Assembly: GCA_964646755.1 (NCBI GenBank)
Contig: CAZYIE010000012.1
Span: forward strand, 1-64,000
From: MVRV01 sp964646755
GTDB taxonomy: Bacteria; Desulfobacterota; Syntrophia; Syntrophales; Smithellaceae
Direction of reading: 5' to 3'
DNA: 64,000 nucleotides
The notes beneath the pieces are model-generated. The model had not been told where the DNA came from. It was given only the letters and a program-made list of their open reading frames with translations, and made no database searches. Below, one piece after another: positions 43,647 to 52,894 of the stretch (position 1 is the stretch's first letter; every line of letters begins with the position of its first letter). A program made the translations under genes and the position numbers.

Positions 43647-43705
43647 TTTACTTCGATCTCCTTTTTATATAATAATTTTTCCCCCAAAAAGCTGTCAAGC
43701 AACTT

Positions 43706-43927
43706 TTAAACGGAAAGAACTTCTTTAATCTCTGGTACTTGCTTTTTAATTATCTTTTCTATGCCCATTTTTAAAGTCATCTGTGACATCGGGCAGCCGT
43801 GGCAAGCGCCTGTTAATTTTACTTTAACTACTCCATCAGCACTGACATCGACAAGTTCTACATCACCGCCATCAGCCTGCAGGCTGGGACGAATTATATC
43901 TATTGCTTTTTGCACTTGCTCTTTCAT
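43706..43927 (-). CDS. NifU C-terminal domain protein (Fe-S cluster scaffold)
   Basis: 73 residues, the stand-alone NifU-C/Nfu type: LQADGGDVELVDV followed by the cluster-binding TGACHGCPMSQMTLKMGIE (CxxC). It holds and transfers [4Fe-4S] clusters. AAGGAGA precedes the ATG. Its neighbour is a ferredoxin and it is close to ispH, whose product also needs a [4Fe-4S] cluster. Confidence 0.93.
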   Translation of the reverse strand: MKEQVQKAIDIIRPSLQADGGDVELVDVSADGVVKVKLTGACHGCPMSQMTLKMGIEKIIKKQVPEIKEVLSV

Positions 43928-43954
43928 TGTATCTCCTTCTTCAATACCGGTTAA

Positions 43955-44548
43955 TCAATGCGGCATGTATTTAACCATCTCTTCAACCACATTGCGGGCT
44001 ATTTTGGGCAAATCAGGTTTTATCAAAATATAACTATCTGCTATTTGATGACCTGCTTTCCACATTATCTTGCCAGTTGAGGCCTCGTATAATTTTACCC
44101 CCAGACTGACCTTGCCCACTTTATCTCCTTTTTCAACAGTATAATTCCAGGTATCAACAGTGACTAAAAGAAAGGCGTCAATTTTTGCCAGTTCGCCCAT
44201 TTTTTTGCTTAATTCCGGATCGGAGAAATTAACCGTGCGCAACTTGGAAAGATAGTCAATCATGGTCTTGCGTAATTCTTCATTAGCTAAAAGCTGGCGG
44301 TTTAAACTCTCTGTATCAAGTATGTCGGGAAACCATTTCTTTTCCGCCAGAACTCCCGCCACAATCTGTTCCACAGAACCCCTTGCTTCTTCATTGTTTC
44401 CAGCTATTTCCACAGGGAATATAGCGACTGTTCGAGGATGAAAATCTTTCGCCTCAGGGGAAACCTGGGAAAAACGTAAGCCCCCACAGGCCGCTAAAGA
44501 CATTATTAATAAAATCAGAGAGCATTTCACAAATATTTTTCTTGTCAT
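43955..44548 (-). CDS. predicted lipoprotein, DUF799/GNA1162-like
   Basis: 197 residues with a signal ending in MSLAACGG (lipobox). The rest, with HPRTVAIFPVEI, EQIVAGVLAEKKWF, AKIDAFLLVTVDTWNY and SLGVKLYEASTGKIMW, resembles the GNA1162 family of putative envelope lipoproteins of unknown function. It lies 42 bp after the IspH-UbiA gene on the same strand. Confidence 0.7.
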   Translation of the reverse strand: MTRKIFVKCSLILLIMSLAACGGLRFSQVSPEAKDFHPRTVAIFPVEIAGNNEEARGSVEQIVAGVLAEKKWFPDILDTESLNRQLLANEELRKTMIDYLSKLRTVNFSDPELSKKMGELAKIDAFLLVTVDTWNYTVEKGDKVGKVSLGVKLYEASTGKIMWKAGHQIADSYILIKPDLPKIARNVVEEMVKYMPH

Positions 44549-44590
44549 AATCTCAAAACCTCCTTTTCCCCTCTAAGAGACGGTATCCTT

Positions 44591-46318
44591 TTAGAGAACA
44601 TGCCAAAGTAAAACACTGAACCCAGCAATGACATAGCTAGTTTCCAGAAGCCCTTCCATGAATGCTCCCGAAAGCCCCGACCTTCTATCACAAAGTTGAA
44701 AACAAATCCATATATATAATATGCACATAAGCAGCATAAAACTCAAAGATGAAGTCCAGCCTAGAGGATACGAAACAAGAAGAATAATTAATAATATCAG
44801 CGATATAATTTTAAGTAATGTTTCTGTGCGTGTTTTACCGATCAATACTGGAATTGTTTCCCGTCCGATTAATTTATCGTTTTGAATTTCCAGAATATCC
44901 GAGATTGCCGAACGGATAAAGACCACACCAAAGGTAAAAATAAAAGCAACTACCAATCCCGCATTAAAAGAATAGTCTTTGCTTAACGCCGGTAGAATTG
45001 CTGTTACTGTTCCCCATGCTAACGCCATAAAAAGATTCTTCGATCCCGGTAAATCCTTTAAGCTTTGAAAACGCCAGCCTGATGGAAGGATTTTCAGATT
45101 ATAAAGAACTCCGCCTGCGGAAATAACAAACAAAATGCTGAAGGGAAGCATCCCATGTATAAAAGCTAAGAGCAGGGCGGCAATAATGGATAATACTGCG
45201 GCCAGAAGATAAGTCTTTTCATGCTTTAGGTAAGTTTCTTCGCGGAATGAACCCAAAAAACCACTCGGTTTCCGGCCAATTAACCTGTTTAAAACATGCA
45301 TTGCATAAACAAAAAAAGAGGCCACAGCCAGATGTGATATGCTGACCGGTATTCTCTGCATCAGCATGCAAGCCAGGCAAAGGCAACCGGCGCCGATGGC
45401 AGAATAAAGATCAATCTTAACAGCCCAGAGCCAGAAATTAAACAGGCTCCCGACTTTTTTAAGTTTTCGACTTTGAGTTTGCGCAATCTTCTCCATCACC
45501 CGGTCGATAATCCAGTTAGGAGTGGATGCGCCGGCAGAAACACCAATCCGGTTGTAAGAATCGACATTGATGCCATCCAATTCTCCGGCTGTTTCAATAT
45601 GGAAAGCCTCGGTTCGCTGTTTTTTGGCTAGGTCGGCAAGCCTTCGAGTGTTGGCACTGTTTTTTCCACCGACAATGAATATCGCATCCATTTCGGAGGC
45701 GAGAGCTATTATTTCCGCCTGCCGCTGTTCCGTGGAAGAGCAAATCGTGTTGAAGACTATCGTAGAAGGGAACCGTCCGATTATTTTTTCGACGATTTTA
45801 TTATAATCATCCAAACTTTGCGTCGTCTGGGCAACAACGCAAACCAAATCCAGGTCAGGTAATTTTTCCACTTCCGTAACGTCCGCTAATGTAATACCGC
45901 GACCGTTGGTATAACCCAAAAGACCGTCAACTTCCGGGTGTTCCTTGTCGCCAACAATAATAACAGTATAATTAAGAGCAGTATGTTTTTTTATTATAGC
46001 CTGCACATAACCGACTTTCGGGCAGGTTGCATCAATAATCCTTATGCCGCTGGCTTTGATTTTTTTTCGCTCGGACGGTGCAATACCGTGCGCCCGGATA
46101 ATGAGGACGGCGTTTTGCGGATCACTTATTTCTTCAATGCTTTTGACCGGTGTTATCCCACGGCTCTTTAGCAGTTCAATTGTTTGCGGATTATGGATTA
46201 ACGGGCCATAAGTGTAGATGCGGCGGCCGTTTTCGTGCTGGGCGATTTCCAGGACAATATCCACTGCCCTGCGGACACCCATGCAAAATCCGGCGGTCCT
46301 GGCGAGTTTAATTTCCAT
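44591..46318 (-). CDS. ispH: IspH (HMBPP reductase) fused to a UbiA-like prenyltransferase domain
   Basis: 575 residues from the ATG at 46318; the frame is open to 46399 within tlyA. Residues 1-285 are IspH, with cluster cysteines in TAGFCMGVRRAVD, DATCPKVG and NTICSSTEQRQ, plus RAHGIAPSE and SAGASTPNWI. It makes IPP and DMAPP from HMBPP using a [4Fe-4S] cluster. Residues about 300-575 have 7-8 membrane segments and the second UbiA motif SDILEIQNDKLIGRETIPVL, but the first Asp-rich motif is degraded (NRLIGRKPSGF). The prenyltransferase half may not be active, or may use a changed active site. The gene overlaps the tlyA end by 11 bp. Confidence 0.9.
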   Translation of the reverse strand: MEIKLARTAGFCMGVRRAVDIVLEIAQHENGRRIYTYGPLIHNPQTIELLKSRGITPVKSIEEISDPQNAVLIIRAHGIAPSERKKIKASGIRIIDATCPKVGYVQAIIKKHTALNYTVIIVGDKEHPEVDGLLGYTNGRGITLADVTEVEKLPDLDLVCVVAQTTQSLDDYNKIVEKIIGRFPSTIVFNTICSSTEQRQAEIIALASEMDAIFIVGGKNSANTRRLADLAKKQRTEAFHIETAGELDGINVDSYNRIGVSAGASTPNWIIDRVMEKIAQTQSRKLKKVGSLFNFWLWAVKIDLYSAIGAGCLCLACMLMQRIPVSISHLAVASFFVYAMHVLNRLIGRKPSGFLGSFREETYLKHEKTYLLAAVLSIIAALLLAFIHGMLPFSILFVISAGGVLYNLKILPSGWRFQSLKDLPGSKNLFMALAWGTVTAILPALSKDYSFNAGLVVAFIFTFGVVFIRSAISDILEIQNDKLIGRETIPVLIGKTRTETLLKIISLILLIILLVSYPLGWTSSLSFMLLMCILYIWICFQLCDRRSGLSGAFMEGLLETSYVIAGFSVLLWHVL

Positions 46319-47057
46319 TGAATTCAGTCTTTCTGGCAAAAACGAAAAATTCTTGATTGCCTTCAGGTCCCAGCAGGGGTGATACACAGGTTCCTTCAAC
46401 CTGTAAGCCTGATGATTTGCTGAAACTGACTATCTCTTCCACTACACGCTGCCTTACTTGCATATCTTTTACGACACCATGCGGCCCCACTTCTTCCCTG
46501 CGGACTTCAAATTGCGGTTTAATCAGTGCCAGAATAATTGCTTCCGCCGCCGTGAGTTGCAAAACAGCCGGCAGGACGCTTTTTAAAGAAATGAAGGAAA
46601 CATCAATCGTGGCGATATTCGGCAATTCCGCAAAATCAGCGCCATCATAGTAACGTATATTGGTACGCTCGATGGTCACTACGCGCGTATCATTGCGCAG
46701 CTTCCAGGCCAGTTGGCCATAGCCGACATCGAGCGTATAAACCTTACGAACTCCCGCCTGTAAGAGGCAATCGGTGAAGCCGCCGGTAGATGCGCCGACA
46801 TCAAAGGCAATGAGGCCGTTAACATCCAGAGCAAAGGAGGCCAGCGCACCTTTAAGTTTTAAGCCGCCACGGCTCACATACGGATTATCATCTCCCTTGA
46901 GGTGTATCTGTGCATCCGCCCCGACAAGAAAACCTGCCTGATCCGGATAGGCATCGCCCACCCGCACTGCTTTCGCTAGAATAAGGGCGCGTGCTTTTTC
47001 CAGTGTCGGAACAAGGCCGCGCGCAACGAGCATATTATCCAGGCGAGTCTTTTTCAC
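46308..47057 (-). CDS. tlyA: TlyA-family RNA methyltransferase (hemolysin-like)
   Basis: 249 residues from a GTG at 47057 behind GGGGA; an ATG at 47087 is possible but has no ribosome site, and the family usually begins near KKTRLD. The S4 RNA-binding domain (LDNMLVARGLVPTLEKARALILA) is followed by an FtsJ-like SAM domain: AFDVGASTGGFTDCLLQAG, TLDVGYGQLAW, ATIDVSFISLKSVLP and LIKPQFEV. TlyA proteins 2'-O-methylate rRNA. It overlaps ispH by 11 bp. It is separated from dxs by a toxin-antitoxin pair. Confidence 0.9.
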   Translation of the reverse strand: MKKTRLDNMLVARGLVPTLEKARALILAKAVRVGDAYPDQAGFLVGADAQIHLKGDDNPYVSRGGLKLKGALASFALDVNGLIAFDVGASTGGFTDCLLQAGVRKVYTLDVGYGQLAWKLRNDTRVVTIERTNIRYYDGADFAELPNIATIDVSFISLKSVLPAVLQLTAAEAIILALIKPQFEVRREEVGPHGVVKDMQVRQRVVEEIVSFSKSSGLQVEGTCVSPLLGPEGNQEFFVFARKTEFNGN

Positions 47058-47223
47058 GGATAGAATGTCCCCAATATTCCCTTGCATCTCAACTTTTTGG
47101 TTAAATTACAGAGAGATCCACTATGAGCTTTTCATACGATGGCGTTTTGCTGTTTCGCGTTCCTTTTCGATTGCTAAATGGGCGATGTCACTATTCATCC
47201 GATTTCCCCGAGTCAGGTTGAAG

Positions 47224-47252
47224 CATTTGTTAAAAATCTTCTTTAACAAATG
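47224..47252 (-). terminator. palindrome across the toxin stop codon
   Basis: CATTTGTTAAA and TTTAACAAATG form perfect 11-bp arms with a 7-bp loop. The arms include the TAA at 47232-47230. With no T run, its role is uncertain (terminator or mRNA stability). Confidence 0.35.
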
Positions 47253-47652
47253 GATTTAATATCATTACTCCCCTATATGTTTGTCCCGAATTTAAATCTT
47301 CAGAAAAAACAAATTTACAATTAGCTTTTTCGGCCGCTGCAATTATCAATGAATCCCAGAATGATACTTGTGATATGATACTGATATCTATAGCTTGTTC
47401 AATAAGCTCTAAGTCGTTATTAACTATTTCCATATTATGAAAATTATGGATGATATTTTTAATTATTATTGGGTCAGCCTTCAATTTACTTGTAGCTGCC
47501 ACATAAAATTCTTTAATGACTTGTGTTGAAATTACCGGCTGATGAGAGTTCATTACACGCTTGAGAATTTTCCGCGCTTGTTGCTGTTTTACTTCATCTT
47601 TTTTATCAAGTGTATACACAAACAGGTTGGTATCAATGAATATTTTAGACAC
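47230..47652 (-). CDS. PIN-domain toxin (VapC-like ribonuclease)
   Basis: 140 residues. It has the acidic metal-binding residues of PIN ribonucleases: IFIDTNLFVYTLD (first Asp), VIKEFY (Glu), SFWDSLIIAAA (Asp) and FSEDLNSG (Asp). Such toxins cleave tRNA or rRNA. It overlaps the antitoxin end by 8 bp, a coupled toxin-antitoxin layout. Confidence 0.88.
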   Translation of the reverse strand: MSKIFIDTNLFVYTLDKKDEVKQQQARKILKRVMNSHQPVISTQVIKEFYVAATSKLKADPIIIKNIIHNFHNMEIVNNDLELIEQAIDISIISQVSFWDSLIIAAAEKANCKFVFSEDLNSGQTYRGVMILNPFVKEDF

Positions 47653-47869
47653 GATAAAGCTCTTCCCTTGTCCATTTTTGATTGCCTGAACTTACGCTAA
47701 CTTTATCCATTAAAGAAAATGTATCATCAAGCCATTGATCTGTTCTGGTAACCACTGTTTGCTCAATTAATCTTCTGACCAGCACATTAAAAGACATATT
47801 ATGACTGCGAGCATATTCTCTTCCCGCCTGTAATATATCTTCTTCAATCGCAAGTGTAATATTTTTCAT
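47645..47869 (-). CDS. antitoxin paired with the PIN toxin
   Basis: 74 residues. The N-terminus (KNITLAIEEDILQAGREYA...NMSFNVLVRRLIEQ) has the ribbon-helix-helix pattern; the C-terminus is probably the toxin-binding tail. It would neutralise the toxin and repress the pair through the operator at 47882-47904. Confidence 0.82.
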   Translation of the reverse strand: MKNITLAIEEDILQAGREYARSHNMSFNVLVRRLIEQTVVTRTDQWLDDTFSLMDKVSVSSGNQKWTREELYRV

Positions 47870-47881
47870 GACCTATCTCCA

Positions 47882-47918
47882 TGTACACAGTATATGTGTG
47901 CACATTATGTATTGTCAA
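47882..47918 (-). promoter_or_regulatory. toxin-antitoxin promoter and operator
   Basis: On the minus strand TTGACA (47918-47913), 18 bases, TATACT (47894-47889). An inverted repeat with TGTrCACA arms (47882-47904, one mismatch) covers the -10 box. Confidence 0.65.
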
Positions 47919-49836
47919 GTTTTTTGTGCATCCACATTAATCTCCAGCATCTCCTTTACGGCTTTAAAAATGCCATCCTCATCCAGTCCGTATTTCTGTC
48001 GCAGCTCTGTCTGGGTTGCGTGTTCGACAAACTCATCGGGAATGCCCAGACGTTTTACGTGAACACCGGTTATGTTTTTTTCCGCAAGCATCTCCAAAAC
48101 CGCGCTGCCGAAACCGCCCTGCAGCGTATTTTCTTCCACAGTGATAATATTTTTTATTTCTGTTGCTGTTTGCGAGAGAAGATCTTTGTCCAGTGGTTTT
48201 ACAAAACGGGCATTGATTACTTTAATGTTGATGCCTTCGGAGGCTAAACGCTCTGCGGCGGCGAGTGCCGGATAAACTGCCACGCCTATGGCGAAAATCG
48301 CCAGATCAGTGCCTTCGCGCAATACCTCACCTTTGCCGATTGCCAAAGTTTTTAAATCAGAATCAAGGATTACCCCTGTGCCCTTACCTCGCGGATAACG
48401 CACCGATACCGGCTGCCGGCAATTCACGGCAGTTTTGAGCATATGCTGAAGTTCGTTTTCGTCCTTCGGAGCCATGACAATAATATTGGGAATGGAACGC
48501 AAATAGGCATAATCAAATAGTCCCTGATGGGTTGCCCCATCCTCTCCGACAATTCCCGCGCGATCCAGAGCAAAGACAACAGGCAGGTTCTGCAAACAAA
48601 CATCATGCAATATTTGATCGTAAGCACGCTGTAAAAAAGTGGAGTAAATGGCCACAACCGGGATAAACCCTTCGACGGCCAGACCGGCGGCAAAAGTAAC
48701 GGCATGTTGTTCGGCAATGCCAACATCATAAAAGCGTTCGGGAAATTCCTGACAGAACTGATCCAGCCCCGTGCCGTCACACATTGCGGCGGTAATGGCA
48801 ACAATGCGGGAATCAGTTTGCGCCAGCCTCACAATGGTCCTGCCGAAGATATCAGTATAAGCGGGATTGCCCGAAGATGAAGAAGTTGGCTGACCGGTTT
48901 CAATATTAAAAGACGATATGCCGTGATAATTGAGCGGCCTTTCTTCAGCGAATTTGTAGCCTTTGCCTTTTTTGTAATGACATGAACCAGCACCGGTCCG
49001 GATAGATCCCTGATGTTCTCAAAGTTGGCAATGAGACGTTCCAGAGTATGGCCTTCCAATGGCCCTACGTAAGTGAATCCCAGCTCTTCAAAAAGCGCTC
49101 CGGGGACAACAAAAGTTTTCACTGACTCTTCTATTTGCTGCGAAAACTTTACGATTTGATCGCCGATTCCGGGAATGCTTTTGAGAAAATTTTTAATATC
49201 CGCCTTTAATTTAGTTACGGTGTGGCCCGTCATCATTCGATTCAAATAGGAAGACATTGCTCCGACATTAGGGGAAATGGACATTTCATTATCATTTAAA
49301 ACGATAATCAGATCTTTTTTGCGATCGCCCGCCCAGTTGAGCCCTTCAAAGGCCATGCCGGTGGTCATGGAACCGTCACCGATAACGGCAACAATTTTCC
49401 GGGGAGTCCCTTTTAACGAATTAGCTTCAGCAAATCCGGCAGCAACCGAAATGGACGTTCCGCTATGTCCGACATTGAAAGCATCGTAGGGGCTCTCTTC
49501 CCTTTTGGGAAAGCCGCTGATGCCGCCCTTTTTGCGCAAAGTGGAAAAGATGTCTTTGCGCCCCGTGATAATTTTATGAGCGTAAGCCTGATGGCCGACG
49601 TCCCAGACAATCTTATCGAGCGGAGTATTAAAAACGTAATGCAAGGCCAGAGTTAATTCCACAGTGCCCAGGGAGGAGGCCAAATGTCCGCCGGTAGAAG
49701 CTACCGTCGAAATAATCAAGTTTCTTATTTCCTGAGCCAGTTTGCTAAGCTCGGCATTATTAAGTTTGCGGATATCCTCAGGATCATTTATATCGGCAAG
49801 GACGCTATAATCTACTATTTCCTGGTGTTTGACCAC
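47915..49836 (-). CDS. dxs: 1-deoxy-D-xylulose-5-phosphate synthase, with a -1 frame change
   Basis: The N-terminal part runs from a GTG at 49836: TGGHLASSLGTVELTLALHY, GHQAYAHKIITGRKD, and the thiamine-diphosphate motif GDGSMTTGMAFEGLNWAG. At 48967-48973 the frame stops matching the family, and the -1 frame continues exactly: GKGYKFAEERPLNYHGI, then GIVGEDGATHQGLFDYAYLR, to the end at 47915. The joined protein is normal length (about 640). The join sits at A-AAA-AAG in the correct phase. A single missing base (natural or in the assembly) is the simplest explanation; programmed frameshifting is possible. It makes DXP for the MEP pathway; ispA lies upstream and ispH is close by. Confidence 0.9.
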
Positions 49837-49853
49837 AATATCAACCTTCTTTT

Positions 49854-50759
49854 TTATGATTTTCTTTCCATAATATAACGGGCAATAAGGCGCAGGGGTA
49901 ACGCCCTCTTATCAAATATTGCGAGACTGGCAATTGCCGCATCGATATGCTTTTGTAATTCTGCTTTGGTGTAATCCATCCCCATTAAGGACGGATAAGT
50001 AACTTTGCCGAGCGCGGTATCGCTGCCCGTTTCTTTTCCCATCAAGTCGCGATCACCTTCGACATTCAAAATGTCATCGGCAATCTGAAAAGCCATTCCT
50101 ATATTCAGGCCATAATCGGTAAGCGCCTGAATTTTGTTTTCGCGGGCATTGGACATAATCGCGCCCGATCTTACGGCTGCTTTAATCAGCGCTCCCGTTT
50201 TTCGCCGGTGTATTTCATAGAGGACTTCCTGATCGGGCTTTGATTTTTCAGAAAGCACATCAAGTGTCTGTCCGCCGACCATTCCGGCAATTCCTGCGGC
50301 CTGAGATATTTCCTGGATGACGGCTAAGCGTTTTTCCGCAGAAAATTTTAATTTTTCCACCCGTGACAAAATAATAAATGCCTCGGTTAAAAGCGCATCA
50401 CCGGCCAGTATGGCAATATTTTCGCCAAAAACCTTGTGGCAGGTGGGCTTGCCGCGCCGGAAATCATCGTTATCCATTGAAGGCAGATCATCGTGAATCA
50501 GAGAGTATGTATGAATTAATTCCAGGGAGCAAGCAACCGGCAAAGTCTGCGCCATGTCGCCACCGGAAGCCTCCGCTGCCGCCAGGCAGAGGATCGGCCG
50601 GATCCGTTTACCTCCGGCAAAAACGCTATAATGAATAGCTTTATAGATTTCCGCCGGCGTATTATTTTCTGTCGGCAGATACCAGTGCAGCGCTTCTTCC
50701 ACGATTTTGCGTCTGTCCTGAAGATAGGCTTCCAGGAATGAATCCTTACTTATAATCAC
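49854..50759 (-). CDS. ispA: farnesyl/geranylgeranyl diphosphate synthase
   Basis: 301 residues. The first Asp-rich motif is LIHDDLPSMDNDDFRRG, the second DDILNVEGD; GGKRIRPILCLAAAE is the chain-elongation start. The residues before the first motif (HTYSLIH) and the DDLPSMD spacing suggest farnesyl or geranylgeranyl chain length. It overlaps the xseB end by 14 bp and is followed by dxs after 17 bp. Confidence 0.92.
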   Translation of the reverse strand: MIISKDSFLEAYLQDRRKIVEEALHWYLPTENNTPAEIYKAIHYSVFAGGKRIRPILCLAAAEASGGDMAQTLPVACSLELIHTYSLIHDDLPSMDNDDFRRGKPTCHKVFGENIAILAGDALLTEAFIILSRVEKLKFSAEKRLAVIQEISQAAGIAGMVGGQTLDVLSEKSKPDQEVLYEIHRRKTGALIKAAVRSGAIMSNARENKIQALTDYGLNIGMAFQIADDILNVEGDRDLMGKETGSDTALGKVTYPSLMGMDYTKAELQKHIDAAIASLAIFDKRALPLRLIARYIMERKS

Positions 50760-50982
50760 TATCCTCTCCAGCTAATTGTTTTGCCTGCCCGGAATCATCT
50801 TTTCCTAAAAGAACCTCGACGCGACGCCCAGCCTCGTCTAATTTAGACTGACAGGAACGTATCAACTTAATCCCTTCTTCAAAGGATTTGAGCGCTTCTT
50901 CCAGCGGCAGATCGCCCGTTTCCATTTTTTTTACTATATCTTCGAGTTTTTCCAGAGCATCTTCAAACTTTTCTTTGGCCAT
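50746..50982 (-). CDS. xseB: exodeoxyribonuclease VII small subunit
   Basis: 78 residues: KFEDALEKLEDIVKKMETGD and LEEALKSFEEGIKLIRSCQ are the XseB signature. It forms the exonuclease VII complex with XseA. It starts 5 bp after the xseA stop. Confidence 0.93.
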   Translation of the reverse strand: MAKEKFEDALEKLEDIVKKMETGDLPLEEALKSFEEGIKLIRSCQSKLDEAGRRVEVLLGKDDSGQAKQLAGEDSDYK

Positions 50983-50987
50983 AGCTT

Positions 50988-52340
50988 TTACTCCCCGTAT
51001 ATTTTTTCCACCCGGGCGGAGAAGCCGCCCTTTGCCAATTGAATATGTACCTCTTCATTTGTTGTCAGCAACCCCGCCTGCCGAATAATTTCTCCTCCCG
51101 GATGCTTGCGCGTGATGCTGTAACCTCTTGATAATACAGACAGGGGGCTTAGTGTATCCAGCAGAGCGGAATTATTCCGCAGACGCTCCAAGCGGGCTGC
51201 CATATATGTTCTCCACCAAGAGAGTGTAGCCTTTTGTAAATTATTGAGCAACACTCTTTTTTCCCGGATGTGCTTTGCGGGGTTCTGGTGCAGCATAACC
51301 AGCTCCAATTTCTGCAAGCTGTTGCTCAGATTTTTTCTTTGATGGCACATGGCCCGCTGCATACTTTCTCGCAAATCGTCCAGATGAATCTGCCAATCAA
51401 CCAGCAGGCGTTGCGGGTGTTGCAATCGCTCCCGTAACGAGGCCAGGTGCTTTTGCCGATCGGCGAGACAGCGGCTATAAGCGGCACAAGTCCTTTGTTG
51501 AAGATGGAGAATTTTGGTCAGTAATTCTGTTCTTGCGGGCACGACTAATTCCGCTGCGGCAGATGGTGTCGGCGCACGCAGATCGGCGACAAAATCACAA
51601 ATTGTAAAATCCGTCTCATGACCTACTGCTGATATAACAGGAATCGGGCACTGGAAAATCTCTCTGGCCAAATCTTCGCTATTGAAAGGCGCCAGATCTT
51701 CCAGAGAACCGCCGCCGCGGGCAAGAATGATGACATCAACACCGTCTGCCGCCTGTAATTTCCGCAAACCTTGAATAATTTCCGCTGCCGCCTCTGTTCC
51801 CTGTACCCTGGAGGCCGAAATCAGTATATCTACGGAAGGAAAACGGCGGCGGGTTATATTGAGAATGTCTTTGATCACGGCGCCGGTAGGCGAAGTTACT
51901 ACACCGATTTTTCGGGGCAAGAAGGGGATGCTTTTTTTATAGCGCTCATCGAATAAACCCTCTAAGGCAAGTTTGGCTTTAAGCTGTTCAAAGGCTTTTT
52001 GCAGGGCGCCGATGCCGCGCGGTTCCACGGCTTCCACAATTAATTGATATTCCCCACGGGGATGATAGACGCTCAGGCGCGCGCGGCACAAAACACTTAA
52101 ACCTTCTTCCAGTTCAAATTCGGCCGGCCGATTCTTTGCCCAGCCAAATTGCTTAAAATAAACCGCCCGTATCTGGCTTTTATCATCCTTCAGCGTGAAG
52201 TAAGTATGACCGGATTGGGGTTTCCGTAAATTGGATACTTCACCTTCAACCCAAACAAAACTGAACGCTTCTTCGAGCAGGTCTTTAATAGTATCGTTAA
52301 GTTGTGAAACTGTAATAATTTCTTTCATCTGCATGTTCAT
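50988..52340 (-). CDS. xseA: exodeoxyribonuclease VII large subunit
   Basis: About 450 residues. An OB-fold comes first (SFVWVEGEVSNLRKPQSGHTYFTLKD), followed by the catalytic core GVVTSPTGAVIKDILNI, ARGGGSLEDLAPFNSE, PVISAVGHETDFTICDFVADLRAPTPSAAAE, then a long coiled-coil stretch and LSRGYSIT near the end. It degrades single-stranded DNA with XseB. The start is uncertain: several ATGs cluster at 52340-52328 and none has a strong ribosome site. Confidence 0.93.
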   Translation of the reverse strand: MNMQMKEIITVSQLNDTIKDLLEEAFSFVWVEGEVSNLRKPQSGHTYFTLKDDKSQIRAVYFKQFGWAKNRPAEFELEEGLSVLCRARLSVYHPRGEYQLIVEAVEPRGIGALQKAFEQLKAKLALEGLFDERYKKSIPFLPRKIGVVTSPTGAVIKDILNITRRRFPSVDILISASRVQGTEAAAEIIQGLRKLQAADGVDVIILARGGGSLEDLAPFNSEDLAREIFQCPIPVISAVGHETDFTICDFVADLRAPTPSAAAELVVPARTELLTKILHLQQRTCAAYSRCLADRQKHLASLRERLQHPQRLLVDWQIHLDDLRESMQRAMCHQRKNLSNSLQKLELVMLHQNPAKHIREKRVLLNNLQKATLSWWRTYMAARLERLRNNSALLDTLSPLSVLSRGYSITRKHPGGEIIRQAGLLTTNEEVHIQLAKGGFSARVEKIYGE

Positions 52341-52424
52341 ACTGTGTGGATTATCAGATATTAACGGGTAAAACAAGATTGAAATTATACTATTTCGTGT
52401 ATGCAGACGGTGCTTATTCCAAAG

Positions 52425-52796
52425 CTATTTGTGTAATAGTTCTTTCACCGTCTTGATGAGGTCTGAGCGCTGGAAAGGTTTTGCCAGTATCCGGCTGGCG
52501 CCAAGGTACTGGGCCATTTCTAAATAGTTTTGATTACCTCTTTTCCCTCCACCGGACATGGCAATGATTTTGATGCCGGGATAGTCTCTGTTCAATTCTA
52601 TTATCGTTTCGATGCCCTCTTTTTCCGGCATGACGATGTCGGTGATAACAAGATCGAAAGATTGCTGCCGGAGCAGCTTCATGCCGACACCACCGTTGAC
52701 AGCCTCTTCAATACTGTTGAAGTCTGCCTCTATGAGTATCTCTCTCACCATTTCCCGGAACTCATTGTCATCATCAATTATAAGTATTCTTGCCAT
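52425..52796 (-). CDS. single-domain response regulator (CheY-like)
   Basis: 123 residues from the ATG at 52796 (the frame opens to 52826). Acidic pocket LIIDDDNEFRE, phosphoacceptor Asp in VITDIVMPEKEG, Thr/Ser switch in IAMSGGG and Lys in LAKPFQ. There is no output domain. It directly follows the large hybrid kinase on the same strand and is a likely phosphate acceptor from it. Confidence 0.9.
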   Translation of the reverse strand: MARILIIDDDNEFREMVREILIEADFNSIEEAVNGGVGMKLLRQQSFDLVITDIVMPEKEGIETIIELNRDYPGIKIIAMSGGGKRGNQNYLEMAQYLGASRILAKPFQRSDLIKTVKELLHK

Positions 52797-52894
52797 AGTC
52801 ACCGTTTTTCTTTTATTGTAGGCCAAGTCTTTCCTCTGGTATCATAACCCATGATCATGTTCGGAACCATGGGAATATCAATCGCATGGCTATT

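Noticed and set aside
47109..47184. 25-codon minus-strand frame between tlyA and the toxin, after GGGGAAATCGG
   Set aside because: Too short, with no similarity or conserved context that I can see; the composition looks random.
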